From NCBI RefSeq assembly GCF_003999995.1, contig NZ_RJAD01000002.1:1-64000 (forward strand): a DNA stretch of 64,000 nucleotides, written 5' to 3'. Positions 32,368-40,977 of the stretch are shown piece after piece. A program made the translations under genes and the position numbers. Under the pieces are notes generated by a model. That model had not been told where the DNA came from. It did not search any database and saw only the letters and a list, made by a program, of their open reading frames with translations. The stretch is from Microbacterium sulfonylureivorans (lineage in GTDB: Bacteria > Actinomycetota > Actinomycetes > Actinomycetales > Microbacteriaceae). Position 1 is the stretch's first letter. Each line of letters starts with the position of its first letter.

Positions 32368-35262
32368 GTGACCACGACCTCGGCGCCGACCCCGGCGGCC
32401 ACACCCTCCCGCTCCCGACGCATCATCGCGATCTCGCTCGCGATCATCGCCGCCTTGGTGGTGGCGTTCTTCGTCTTCGCGAACCTGTACGCGGATTTCC
32501 TCTGGTACGACCAGCTCGGGTTCCAGTCCGTGCTCGTCACGCAGTGGGTCGCCCGCGTCGTGATGTTCGCGGTCGGATTCCTCGGCATGGCGGTCCCGGT
32601 GTGGCTCGCCATCCAGCTCGCCTACCGCCTGCGGCCGGTGTACGCCCGGCTGAGCTCGCAGCTCGATCGGTACCAGGAGGTCGTCGAGCCCCTCCGCCGG
32701 CTCGCCATGTGGGGCATCCCGGTCTTCTTCGGCTTCTTCGCCGGATTCGCCGCCTCGGCCCAGTGGGAGACCACGTGGCTGTGGGCCAACGGCGTGCAGA
32801 CGACGATCACCGACCCCGAGTTCCATCTCGACACCGGCTTCTACATGTTCGCGATGCCGTTCTACAGCGCGCTCGTGGGCTTCGTCTCGGCCGTCCTGCT
32901 GGTGTGCCTCCTGGTCACCGCGCTCGTCTCGTACCTCTACGGCTCCGTCCGCATCGGCCAGCGCGAGCTGCGCATCTCGAAGGCCGCGCGCATCCAGCTC
33001 GCCGTCATCGCCGGCCTCTACCTGCTCGTGCAGGCGGCCAGCCTCTGGCTCGACCGCTACAAGACGCTCGTCGAGCCGGGCGACCGCATCACGGGCCCCG
33101 GCTACACCGGCGTCAACGCGATCATCCCGGGGCAGACGATCCTCGCGATCGTCGCCGTGATCGTCGCGATCCTGTTCTTCGTCACGGCGATCATCGGCCG
33201 GTGGCGCTATCCGCTGATCGCGACCGCGCTGCTGGTGATCTCCGCGATCGTCCTCGGGATCGGATACCCCTGGATCGTCAACACCTTCCAGGTGCAGCCG
33301 AACCGCTTCGCGCTCGAGCAGGAGTACTACCAGCGCAACGTCGACATGACGCACGAGGCGTACGGCGTGGACGGACTCGAGAAGCAGGACTTCCAGGCCG
33401 CGACGGATGCGGAGGAGGGCCAGCTGCGCGAGGACGCCGCCACGACCGCGCAGATCCGCATCATGGACCCGGCGATCATCTCGCCGACGGTCCGCCAGCT
33501 CGAGCAGTTCCGCGGGTACTACCAGTTCGCCGATCCGCTCGACGTGGACCGGTACGACATCGACGGCGTGTCGCAGGACACGGTGGTCTCGGTGCGCGAG
33601 CTGGACCTCGCCGAGCTCGGCGCCGCGGCGGACTGGCAGAACTCCGCCGTCGTCTACACCCACGGCTACGGTCTCGTCGCCGCGAAGGGCAACGACCGAA
33701 CGGGCGACGGCGACCCCGTCTTCCTCGAGCGCGGCATCCCCGCGACCGGGTTCCTCTCCGATCAGGAGGACTTCCAGCCGCGCGTCTACTTCGGCGAGTA
33801 CTCGCCGACGTATTCGATCGTCGGTGCGCCCGAGGGCTCGGAGCCGGTGGAGCTCGACTATCCGAGCGGCGGCGACGGAGCGGGTGAGGTGAAGACGACC
33901 TTCGAGGGCGACGGTGGCCCGAGCATCGGCAGCGTCTTCAACCGACTCATCTACGCCCTGAAGTTCCAGGCGGAGCAGATCCTGTTCTCCGACTACGTCA
34001 ACGAGGACTCGCAGATCCTCTACGACCGCGACCCGCTGCAGCGCGTCCAGAAGGTCGCGCCGTACCTCACGCTCGACAGCGACCCGTACCCGAGCGTCGT
34101 GGACGGCCGCATCGTGTGGATCATCGACGGCTACACGCTGAGCGCCAACTACCCGTACTCGTCGACGGTGAGCCTCGCGTCGGCGATCTCGGACTCCTCC
34201 AACCCGGCACCCCGGTTCGCGCTGGACGACATCAACTACATCCGCAACTCCGTCAAGGCCACCGTCGACGCGTACGACGGGTCGGTGACGCTCTACGCGT
34301 GGGACGAGGAGGACCCGGTGCTGCAGTCGTGGCAGAAGGTGTACCCCTCGACGGTCGAGCCGATCAGCGAGATGTCCGCCGAGCTCATCAGCCACGTGCG
34401 CTACCCGACGGACCTGTTCAAGGTGCAGCGGACGGTGCTGGGCGTCTACCACGTCGACGACGCGCGCTCGTTCTACCAGAGCGACAACCGGTGGCAGACG
34501 CCGAACGACCCGCAGGCCGACTCGCAGCTGCAGCCCCCGTACTACCTGACGATGCAGATGCCCGGGCAGGATTCGCCGACGTACTCGATGTTCACGTCGT
34601 TCATCCCGTCGTCGACGGGCGGCAACGCCCGCAACGTGCTGATGGGCTACCTCGCGGTGGATTCGAACGCCGGGAACGAGGCGGGCAAGAAGGCGCCAGA
34701 CTACGGCAAGCTGCGCATGCTGGAGATCGACGCCGACACGACGGTGCCCGGTCCGGGCCAGGTGCAGAACACCTTCAACGCCGACCCGCTCGTCTCGTCG
34801 CAGATCAACCTGCTGAAGCAGGGGCAGTCGGACGTGCTCAACGGCAACCTGCTGACGCTGCCCGTCGGCGGCGGCCTGCTCTACGTGCAGCCGGTGTTCG
34901 TCCAGTCGTCGGGCGCCACGAAGCTCCCGACGCTCCAGAAGGTGCTGGTGTCGTTCGGCAACGACATCGCATTCGAAGACACGCTGAACGAGGCGCTCGA
35001 CGCGCTGTTCGGCGGCGACTCGGGTGCGAACGCGGGCGATGACGACGTCGAGCCGACGCCGGGCCCGACGCCGGAGCCGACGGATCCCGCCGAGCCCGAG
35101 GTGCCGTCCGACGAGTACCAGGCGGCGCTCGAGGACGCGCAGCAGGCGATGCTCGATCGGGATGCCGCGCTCAAGGCCGGCGATCTGACGGCGTTCGCCG
35201 AGGCCGACGACCGTCTGACCGCGGCCGTCGAGAAGCTCATCGCGCTCGGCATCCAGGAGTAG
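32368..35262 (+). CDS. UPF0182 family membrane protein
   Basis: 964 aa. Seven membrane helices occupy the first about 320 residues (for example LAIIAALVVAFFVFANLYADF and IVAVIVAILFFVTAIIG). A large external domain of about 550 residues follows, rich in Tyr, Asp and Gln with repeated conserved segments such as TYSMFTSFIPSS. After it come a Pro/Glu/Thr-rich linker (about 895-910) and a C-terminal helical segment. It is homologous to Rv3193c. The length is typical for the family, whose function is unknown. The GTG start is fixed by the -10 box 6 nt upstream. Its steady placement beside the Lon-like PDZ protease suggests a shared envelope process (inference). A very strong terminator follows 4 nt after the stop. 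Confidence 0.9.
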   Translation: MTTTSAPTPAATPSRSRRIIAISLAIIAALVVAFFVFANLYADFLWYDQLGFQSVLVTQWVARVVMFAVGFLGMAVPVWLAIQLAYRLRPVYARLSSQLDRYQEVVEPLRRLAMWGIPVFFGFFAGFAASAQWETTWLWANGVQTTITDPEFHLDTGFYMFAMPFYSALVGFVSAVLLVCLLVTALVSYLYGSVRIGQRELRISKAARIQLAVIAGLYLLVQAASLWLDRYKTLVEPGDRITGPGYTGVNAIIPGQTILAIVAVIVAILFFVTAIIGRWRYPLIATALLVISAIVLGIGYPWIVNTFQVQPNRFALEQEYYQRNVDMTHEAYGVDGLEKQDFQAATDAEEGQLREDAATTAQIRIMDPAIISPTVRQLEQFRGYYQFADPLDVDRYDIDGVSQDTVVSVRELDLAELGAAADWQNSAVVYTHGYGLVAAKGNDRTGDGDPVFLERGIPATGFLSDQEDFQPRVYFGEYSPTYSIVGAPEGSEPVELDYPSGGDGAGEVKTTFEGDGGPSIGSVFNRLIYALKFQAEQILFSDYVNEDSQILYDRDPLQRVQKVAPYLTLDSDPYPSVVDGRIVWIIDGYTLSANYPYSSTVSLASAISDSSNPAPRFALDDINYIRNSVKATVDAYDGSVTLYAWDEEDPVLQSWQKVYPSTVEPISEMSAELISHVRYPTDLFKVQRTVLGVYHVDDARSFYQSDNRWQTPNDPQADSQLQPPYYLTMQMPGQDSPTYSMFTSFIPSSTGGNARNVLMGYLAVDSNAGNEAGKKAPDYGKLRMLEIDADTTVPGPGQVQNTFNADPLVSSQINLLKQGQSDVLNGNLLTLPVGGGLLYVQPVFVQSSGATKLPTLQKVLVSFGNDIAFEDTLNEALDALFGGDSGANAGDDDVEPTPGPTPEPTDPAEPEVPSDEYQAALEDAQQAMLDRDAALKAGDLTAFAEADDRLTAAVEKLIALGIQE

Positions 35263-35265
35263 GAC

Positions 35266-35317
35266 GCACACGACGAAGGGCCGGGTCTCCGCGGGGACCC
35301 GGCCCTTCGTCGTGTGC
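35266..35317. terminator. Bidirectional terminator between UPF0182 and the carotenoid operon
   Basis: A perfect 22-bp stem (35266-35287 with 35296-35317) and an 8-nt loop, placed between two convergent genes; the right arm ends one base before the crtEb stop codon. It is symmetric and GC-rich and should stop transcription from both sides. Confidence 0.9.
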
Positions 35318-36211
35318 TCAGGCCGTCAGCGCCCAGTACCAGATGAGCAGCAGCGTGACGACGAACCCGGCGAACTGGTTGAGCCACAGGAACCGGCGCC
35401 AGCCCCGCGTCGCGTCCGACGCGGTGTCGTCGGTCACACCGCGGAAGGGCCACACGGTGACGAGGTACGGCAGTGCGACGAGGGCGGCGAGCGGACCCGG
35501 CCAGGTGGTCGCGAGCATCACCAGCCCGGACGCGGCGTAGCAGACGAGCGCGAACCAGACCGTCCAGCGCGCTCCGCGGGCGGTGGCGATCGACGAGATC
35601 CCGGCCTCCCTGTCGGCGGCGACATCCTGAACCGCTCCGAAGGCGTGCGAGGCGACCCCCCAGAGTGCGAACGCGACGATGACCGCGGCGAGCTGCCAGG
35701 TCCAGACCGCGCCCGCCAGCACGAGCCCGTACACGGCAGGGGAGAAGAAGTGGATGCTGCTGGTCAGCGAGTCTGCGAACGGCACCTCCTTGAGCCGCAG
35801 CGGCGGGGCGCTGTAGAACACGACGAAGAACAGGCTCGCGGCGAGCACCACCCACGAGGCGGGTGAGCCGACCACCGCCAGGTAGACGACGAACGGGAGG
35901 CAGGAGAGGCCGGCCGCCCACAGGGTGATCGGATGGAGGCGTCGATCGAGGACCGCACCGTGGGCTCCGCCCTTGCGCGGATTGCGCAGGTCGGACTCGT
36001 AGTCGAAGACGTCGTTGATCCCGTACATCGCGAGGTTGTACGGAATGAGGAAGAAGAGCGTGCCGATCACCAGCGTCGGGTCGATCCCGCGGGTCGTGAG
36101 CAGGTACGCGGCGGCGAACGGATACGCCGTGTTGATCCAGCTCACCGGTCGCGAGGCGACGAACAGCTCTCTGAGGACGACCCCCGCGCGCAGGGGCGGC
36201 GCGGCGGTCAC
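35318..36211 (-). CDS. crtEb: Lycopene elongase (UbiA-type prenyltransferase)
   Basis: 297 aa with eight to nine membrane helices. The first Asp-rich UbiA motif is NDVFDYESD near residue 64 and the second is DVAADREAG near 190; both bind Mg-diphosphate. In C50 carotenoid pathways this enzyme adds dimethylallyl units to both ends of lycopene to make flavuxanthin-type C50 carotenoids. It is the last gene of the crt operon. The GTG at 36211 overlaps the stop of the cyclase subunit gene by 4 bp. UbiA enzymes of menaquinone synthesis look similar, but the operon context makes lycopene elongase the best call. Confidence 0.87.
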   Translation of the reverse strand: MTAAPPLRAGVVLRELFVASRPVSWINTAYPFAAAYLLTTRGIDPTLVIGTLFFLIPYNLAMYGINDVFDYESDLRNPRKGGAHGAVLDRRLHPITLWAAGLSCLPFVVYLAVVGSPASWVVLAASLFFVVFYSAPPLRLKEVPFADSLTSSIHFFSPAVYGLVLAGAVWTWQLAAVIVAFALWGVASHAFGAVQDVAADREAGISSIATARGARWTVWFALVCYAASGLVMLATTWPGPLAALVALPYLVTVWPFRGVTDDTASDATRGWRRFLWLNQFAGFVVTLLLIWYWALTA

Positions 36212-36528
36212 GACCGGGCCTCCGCGCCGCGCGCCCGTGCGGGAAGCAGGGTGAACACCGCCGGAACGAGGAATGCCGCGCACACGGAGTAGGAGAAGTC
36301 CTCGATCGGCGCCAGGCCGACCCGCAGTCCGCTGAGGTGCTCGGCGGGGTAGGAGAACAGGCCGGCGGCGATCATCAGATTGTCGAAGATCGCGGTGAGG
36401 ACGACCAGGACGGTCGCCGCGATGCCGGATGCCGCCATGCGTCGTCCGAAGGCCGGGCGGCGCACGGTGAGGAGCACGACGACCAGTGTGAGCACCGCGA
36501 ACGGCAGGACGATGAGCGAGTACGTCAT
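36208..36528 (-). CDS. crtYf: C50 carotenoid epsilon-cyclase subunit (CrtYf/CrtYh-like)
   Basis: 106 aa with three membrane helices, matching the lycopene cyclase domain family found as two short proteins in C50 producers. The motifs IFDNLMIAAGLFSYP and GLRVGLAPIEDFSYS contain the conserved Asp/Asn and the PIEDF signature of the domain. Works as a heterodimer with the product of the preceding gene to cyclise the ends of the C50 chain. Both ends overlap neighbours by 4 bp (ATGA and GTGA). Whether the product is decaprenoxanthin (epsilon) or sarcinaxanthin (gamma) type cannot be decided from sequence inspection. Confidence 0.83.
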   Translation of the reverse strand: MTYSLIVLPFAVLTLVVVLLTVRRPAFGRRMAASGIAATVLVVLTAIFDNLMIAAGLFSYPAEHLSGLRVGLAPIEDFSYSVCAAFLVPAVFTLLPARARGAEARS

Positions 36529-36878
36529 GTGCGCTCCCGTCCGGCGTGCGCAGGGGACGAGGCATCCGCTCGCCCGAGAGCGCGCAGGGCGGCCGCGTGC
36601 ACCACGAGAGCGAGGTAGCAGAGGAAGACGAGGAAGAACGGCTCCTCGATCGGCAGGTGGGGAGCGAGGTCCAGCCCGATCAGAAGTGCGCTGTCGCCCT
36701 TGACGAACACGCCGGCGGCGATGCCGACGGCATCCCACGCGAGGAAGAACGCGGTGCCGATCGCGACGGCGCCGGCGGTGCGGCCCGGGGCGTGCCACCC
36801 GGCCAGGCGCCAGCGCCGGTCGAGGAGCGCGACGCCGGCGGCCGAGACCACGATCGCGGCGAGGTAGAGGCCCGGCAC
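36525..36878 (-). CDS. crtYe: C50 carotenoid epsilon-cyclase subunit (CrtYe/CrtYg-like)
   Basis: 117 aa with three membrane helices. The domain motifs are FFLAWDAVGIAAGVF and LAPHLPIEEPFFLVFLCY, the PxEExxF signature of heterodimeric lycopene cyclases. Partner of the following subunit. The GTG at 36878 follows the crtI stop with a 1-bp gap, and an out-of-frame ATG nearby is not used. The C-terminus overlaps the next ATG by 4 bp, so the two subunits should be made in equal amounts. Confidence 0.83.
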   Translation of the reverse strand: MPGLYLAAIVVSAAGVALLDRRWRLAGWHAPGRTAGAVAIGTAFFLAWDAVGIAAGVFVKGDSALLIGLDLAPHLPIEEPFFLVFLCYLALVVHAAALRALGRADASSPAHAGRERT

Positions 36879-36879
36879 G

Positions 36880-38451
36880 TCATACCCTCACGGGTTCGGC
36901 GATCGGGCCCGGGGAGCGGTCTCCGCGCAGGCGCTTGATCACGAGCTCGGCCGAGATGAGGCACATCGGCAGCCCGATGCCGGGCAGTGCGGAGCCGCCG
37001 GCGTACGACAGCCCCTCGACCTTGCGTGAGGCGTTGCGGGGACGGAACATCGCGCTCTGCCCGAGCGTGTGAGCGAGTCCGAGGGCGTTGCCGCGCCACG
37101 CGTTGAGGTCGGCTGCGAAGTCGCCGGGCGCCACCGTGCGTCGCACGACGATCCGGTCCGCGAGGTCGGGGATGCCGCACCACGACGCCAGCTGCTCGAT
37201 CACACGGTCGGCGGCCGCCTCGACCGCCGGATCCCCGTCGCCGTCGACGCCTCCGCGGCCGAAGGCGGGGTCCGCCGGCACGGGGACGAGCACGAACACG
37301 TTCTCATGGCCCGCGGGCGCGACCGCGGTGTCTGTGGCGCTCGGGCGGCACACGTACAGCGACGCCGGGTCGGGGACACGCGGACGTCGGCCGAAGATGT
37401 CGTCGAAGTTCGCACGCCAGTCCTCGGTGAACAGAAGCGTGTGGTGCGCGAGCTGGGGGAGCGATCCCTCCACGCCCAGGAAGAGGAGCAGCGCGCCCGG
37501 GCTCGGCTCGCGCTTGGCCCACCACGACTCGGGGTAGCTCTGCAGGCCGGCCGGCACGAGCGCCGTCTCGGTGTGGTGCAGGTCGGCCGTGGAGACGACG
37601 AGGTCGGCCGCCACCCGCCGTCCGTCGGCGAGCACGACGCCGGTCGCTGTGGCGTCATCGGTGTCGATCGCGACGACGCGGGCGCCGGTCTCGATGACGG
37701 CGCCGGATGCCTCGGCGAGTCGCTCGATCGCGCGGATGATCTCGACGAAGCCGCCGCGGGGGTACAGCACGCCTTCGTCGAGGTCGAGGTGGCTCATCAG
37801 GTGGTAGAGGCTCGGCACGCCGTAGGGCGAGCCGCCGAGGAAGACGGCCGGGTAACCGAGGATCTGCCTCAGTCGAGGGTCGTCGAACCGGCGCTCGACG
37901 TGCGACGCCAGACTGCGTGCGAGGAGCGGAGCGAGCTGCGGAACCCGGCGCAGCAGCGCGGGGTCGCGGAGGCCGGCGGTCGTCTCGTACGTGTCGTACA
38001 GGAACCGCGTGACGGCCAGGTCGTACGCGTCGCCGGCGGAGTCGAGGTACGCGCTCAGCTTGGCCCCGGCACCCGGCTCGACGCTCTCGAAGAGGGCGGT
38101 GGCGGCGTCCCTCCCGGAATGCACGTCGAGCGGATCGAGCCCCGACCGGGGGTCGGAGTAGACCCGGTAGGCAGGATCGAGCGGCACGAGGTCGAGTTCG
38201 CGCTCCGCCGTCGTGCCGAGGAGGCGGAAGAAATGCTCGAAGACCTCGGGCATGAGGTACCAGCTCGGCCCGGTGTCGAAGCGGAAGCCGTCCTGCTCCC
38301 AAGATCCGGCGCGCCCGCCGACCTCGTCGCGCGCCTCGAGAACGGTGACGGACCAGCCGTCCGTGGCGAGGAGCGCCGCCGTGGCGAGCCCTGCGATGCC
38401 TCCGCCGACGACGACTGCGCGACGGGGCTCGGACTGTGAGCCGGCGCTCAT
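36880..38451 (-). CDS. crtI: Phytoene desaturase
   Basis: 523-aa CrtI-type FAD enzyme that converts phytoene to lycopene. The dinucleotide fold VVVGGGIAGLATAALLA is near residues 14-30, followed by LEARDEVGGRAGSW and DTGPSWYLMPEVF; the C-terminal FAD motif is GLSYAGGSALPGIGLPMCLISAEL. Membrane-associated. The start ATG 38451 overlaps the crtB stop by 4 bp. The length is typical (490-530 aa) and all expected regions are present. Confidence 0.92.
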   Translation of the reverse strand: MSAGSQSEPRRAVVVGGGIAGLATAALLATDGWSVTVLEARDEVGGRAGSWEQDGFRFDTGPSWYLMPEVFEHFFRLLGTTAERELDLVPLDPAYRVYSDPRSGLDPLDVHSGRDAATALFESVEPGAGAKLSAYLDSAGDAYDLAVTRFLYDTYETTAGLRDPALLRRVPQLAPLLARSLASHVERRFDDPRLRQILGYPAVFLGGSPYGVPSLYHLMSHLDLDEGVLYPRGGFVEIIRAIERLAEASGAVIETGARVVAIDTDDATATGVVLADGRRVAADLVVSTADLHHTETALVPAGLQSYPESWWAKREPSPGALLLFLGVEGSLPQLAHHTLLFTEDWRANFDDIFGRRPRVPDPASLYVCRPSATDTAVAPAGHENVFVLVPVPADPAFGRGGVDGDGDPAVEAAADRVIEQLASWCGIPDLADRIVVRRTVAPGDFAADLNAWRGNALGLAHTLGQSAMFRPRNASRKVEGLSYAGGSALPGIGLPMCLISAELVIKRLRGDRSPGPIAEPVRV

Positions 38452-39341
38452 GCGCGCGCGCCCCGCGGCGGGAGGCCGAGCCATGCGCGCGCCGCAAGGC
38501 GGACCTTCACGGCGTCGGGCACCCGCACGCGCTCTGCCGATGCGCTCGCCGTGCGCAGGCGTGCGGAGAGCTCGGCGAAGAGGTCGTGGGCGGCGGTGAC
38601 GGCGCGACGGCAGTCCGCCGGGAGGAGCGGCACGGCGGCCGCGGCCGCCGCCAGATCGGCGTCGATGCGGTCGAGCACCTCGCCGCGGGTGGAGCGCCCC
38701 TCGTCGAGGCCGAGGTAGTCGCGTCCCAGCGCCGACGAGTCGTGCTCGCGATCGCGCAGGAAGTTGACGTCCTGGAAGGCGGCGCCGAGGCGCCGGGCGC
38801 CGTCGACGAGCGCAGCCGAGGGGGTCCTCGGATGCTCCGCCCCGGCGTTGACGAACACCTGCAGGCACATGAGACCCACCACCTCCGCGGAGCCGTACAC
38901 GTACGCGTCGTGCGACGCGGGATCGTGGCGGTTCGTCGAGAGGTCGGTGCGCATCGAGGCGAAGAACGGCCGGATGAGGTCCTCTCCGATCCCGCACTCC
39001 TGCGCCGTGCGCGCGAAGGAGTGCACCACGAGGTTCGCGCTGAATCCCCGCCCGATGGCGGCGAGCGTCTCCGACTCGAGGTCGTCGAGAACCCGTGCGG
39101 TCGCCTCGGGGGAGAGGCCGGCGGCTGCGGCCGGCCCGTCGACGACCTCGTCGGCGACCCGCACCAGGGCGTAGATGCTGCGCACATGCGGACGCGGCCG
39201 GGGACCGAGCAGGCGGCAGGCGAGGCCGAAAGACGTGGAGTAGTGCGCGATCACGGTGGCCGCGGCATCCCGGGCCGTCCGGTCGTACAGATCGAGACCG
39301 GTCGGCCCGCCGGTGCGGGTGTGGACGACGCGCCCGCTCAT
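38448..39341 (-). CDS. crtB: Phytoene synthase
   Basis: 297 aa. Condenses two geranylgeranyl diphosphates to phytoene, the first committed carotenoid step. The two Mg-binding Asp clusters are visible: DEVVD at 64-68, and Asp191, Asp197 and Asp201 in QDVNFLRDREHD. The YALVRVADE context and LGRDYL are family signatures. The ATG at 39341 overlaps the crtE stop by 4 bp. Length is normal for bacterial CrtB. Confidence 0.93.
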   Translation of the reverse strand: MSGRVVHTRTGGPTGLDLYDRTARDAAATVIAHYSTSFGLACRLLGPRPRPHVRSIYALVRVADEVVDGPAAAAGLSPEATARVLDDLESETLAAIGRGFSANLVVHSFARTAQECGIGEDLIRPFFASMRTDLSTNRHDPASHDAYVYGSAEVVGLMCLQVFVNAGAEHPRTPSAALVDGARRLGAAFQDVNFLRDREHDSSALGRDYLGLDEGRSTRGEVLDRIDADLAAAAAAVPLLPADCRRAVTAAHDLFAELSARLRTASASAERVRVPDAVKVRLAARAWLGLPPRGARA

Positions 39342-40393
39342 GGGATGCGCCGCTCCACGCCGTCGGCGAGATCGCGCAGCAGGAGCCCGGTGCGCGCCGG
39401 AAGCGACGCGTCGGTCGATGCCTCGCGAACCCGCTCGAGGGTCTCGTCGATCAGTCCGCGCAGCCGCCGCGGCGCTCCGCTCTCCTCGAGCGCTACCTGC
39501 GCCTCGCGCACCGCGATCGGTCCGGTGTGCGCGACGGCGAGGGTGTCGTTCACGCGCGCCCACGAGGGGGTCTCCTGGGCGAGCGCGACCAGCGGGGTGC
39601 GCTTGGACTCCCGCAGGTCGCCGCCGGTCTCGCGGCCCGCCTGCTCGGCCGACCCGAACGCCCCGATGAGGTCGTCGACGAGCTGGAAGGCGAGGCCGAG
39701 GCTGCCGCCGGCGTCGGCGAGCACGTTCCGGGCGGGTGCGGCCGCGCCCGCGAGCACGGCGCCCGCCTGGAGCGGTGCTTGGAAGGTGTACACGGCCGTC
39801 TTGTTGAACGCGGCGCCGAAGATGTCCTCGGAGGTCGCCCGTTCGCCGAGAATGCTGTTCTCCACGTCGGCGAGCTCACCCGCCACCGAGATGTAGAGAG
39901 CATCGTCGAGGAGTGCGTAGAGCAGCTCGCGAGCGACGGGGTCGACGTCGGCGAACGCGATCAGCCGCAACGCCTCGTGCAGGAGCAGGTCGCCCGCCAG
40001 GATCGCCGCCGCGTCGCCGAGGAGCGCCGCTCCGCCGTCGTCCGCGCCCTGGACTCGCGCACGCTCCCGGAACTCGCCGGCGACATTGGGGATGCCGCGA
40101 CGCTCGGTGTCGTGGTCGATGACGTCGTCGTGCACGACGAAGGCTGTGTGGAGCAGCTCGAACGCCGCCGCGACGTCGTAGAGGCCGGGGGCCACCGCCG
40201 GGTCGCCGCCGAAGGAGTCGAAGGCTGCGACCACGAGCGCGGGGCGCAGCCGCTTTCCGCCGTGCGTCGCGCGGGACAGGGCGCCGCAGAGCGCCGCGAA
40301 GCCGGGTCCGAGTCCGTCGGCGCGCGCGACCACCCGGCCGACGGACGCCTCGATCGCCGCATGGATGCGGGGGTCGGCAGGCAGCGCGATCAC
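39338..40393 (-). CDS. crtE: Geranylgeranyl diphosphate synthase
   Basis: 351-aa all-helical polyprenyl synthase. First aspartate-rich motif HDDVIDHD with DDxxD at 89-93; second motif QLVDDLIGAFG, the DDxxG form usual in actinobacterial enzymes; GGKRLRP near residue 45 binds the diphosphate. Feeds C20 diphosphate to CrtB. Chain length is inferred from the operon. The GTG at 40393 overlaps the idi stop by 4 bp. Confidence 0.9.
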   Translation of the reverse strand: MIALPADPRIHAAIEASVGRVVARADGLGPGFAALCGALSRATHGGKRLRPALVVAAFDSFGGDPAVAPGLYDVAAAFELLHTAFVVHDDVIDHDTERRGIPNVAGEFRERARVQGADDGGAALLGDAAAILAGDLLLHEALRLIAFADVDPVARELLYALLDDALYISVAGELADVENSILGERATSEDIFGAAFNKTAVYTFQAPLQAGAVLAGAAAPARNVLADAGGSLGLAFQLVDDLIGAFGSAEQAGRETGGDLRESKRTPLVALAQETPSWARVNDTLAVAHTGPIAVREAQVALEESGAPRRLRGLIDETLERVREASTDASLPARTGLLLRDLADGVERRIP

Positions 40394-40941
40394 GATGCCC
40401 TGCGGCGCTGGGCGACGACGTCGAACATGTGCAGCTGCTCCGCCTGCAGGACGAGCCAGGGGCTGAACGCCCAGGGGGTCGTCTGGAGGGATGCCGCGAG
40501 CTCGGCCGGGTCGACCCATCGTGCGTCGACCACCTCGCGAGGGTTGAGGACGGGCTCGTCGTAGGTGAGCGCGGTGTACACCGGGCACACCTCATGCTCG
40601 ACGATGCCGTTCGCGTCGATGGCCCGGTAGCGGAAGAGGGGCAGCGAGAGCTCGAGATCCGTCAGGGTGATGCCGAGCTCGAACTCTGCGCGTCGGTGCA
40701 CCGCTGTGAGCACGGGCTCGGCAGGGCGGGGATGCCCGCAGAACGAGTTGCTCCACACTCCCGGCCACGTCTTCTTGTCGAGCGCGCGACGCGTCACGAG
40801 CACCTGTCCGTCGGTGTTGACGACATGGCACGAGAACGCGAGGTGCAGCGCGGTGTCGGTTCCGTGGACGCTGCTCTTCGGGGCCGTGCCGATCGCTCGT
40901 CCTTCGTCATCGAGAAGGACTACGTGGTCAGCATCGGTCAT
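40390..40941 (-). CDS. idi: Type I isopentenyl-diphosphate isomerase
   Basis: 183-aa Nudix-fold enzyme that interconverts IPP and DMAPP, the starter and the side-chain unit needed by crtE and crtEb. The catalytic Cys68 in NSFCGH and acidic residues Glu115/Glu117 in EHEVCPVY match the E. coli Idi active site. First gene of the seven-gene crt operon. ATG 40941 has AGGAGGA about 6 nt upstream, one of the strongest ribosome sites in the window. Regulation is probably by the divergent MarR protein through the palindrome at 40959-40977. Confidence 0.93.
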   Translation of the reverse strand: MTDADHVVLLDDEGRAIGTAPKSSVHGTDTALHLAFSCHVVNTDGQVLVTRRALDKKTWPGVWSNSFCGHPRPAEPVLTAVHRRAEFELGITLTDLELSLPLFRYRAIDANGIVEHEVCPVYTALTYDEPVLNPREVVDARWVDPAELAASLQTTPWAFSPWLVLQAEQLHMFDVVAQRRRAS

Positions 40942-40958
40942 GGAATCCTCCTTCTAGG

Positions 40959-40977
40959 TCGCTAGTTTAGCTAGCGA
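40959..40977. promoter_or_regulatory. Operator-like palindrome and idi/crt promoter
   Basis: TCGCTAG-N5-CTAGCGA forms a perfect 7-bp inverted repeat. Read leftward, TAAACT at 40964-40969, inside the palindrome, is a good -10 for idi, giving a leader of about 16 nt. A MarR-type dimer bound here would cover that promoter. The region is notably AT-rich for this genome. Confidence 0.65.

Noticed and set aside
32002..35271. A 1089-codon open frame on the minus strand across the UPF0182 gene
   Set aside because: It is a by-product of GC-rich codon use: its translation is low-complexity Arg/Asp/Val/Leu-rich with no domain, while the plus-strand frame encodes a known family with proper start and promoter. 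Similar long shadow frames elsewhere were left out for the same reason.
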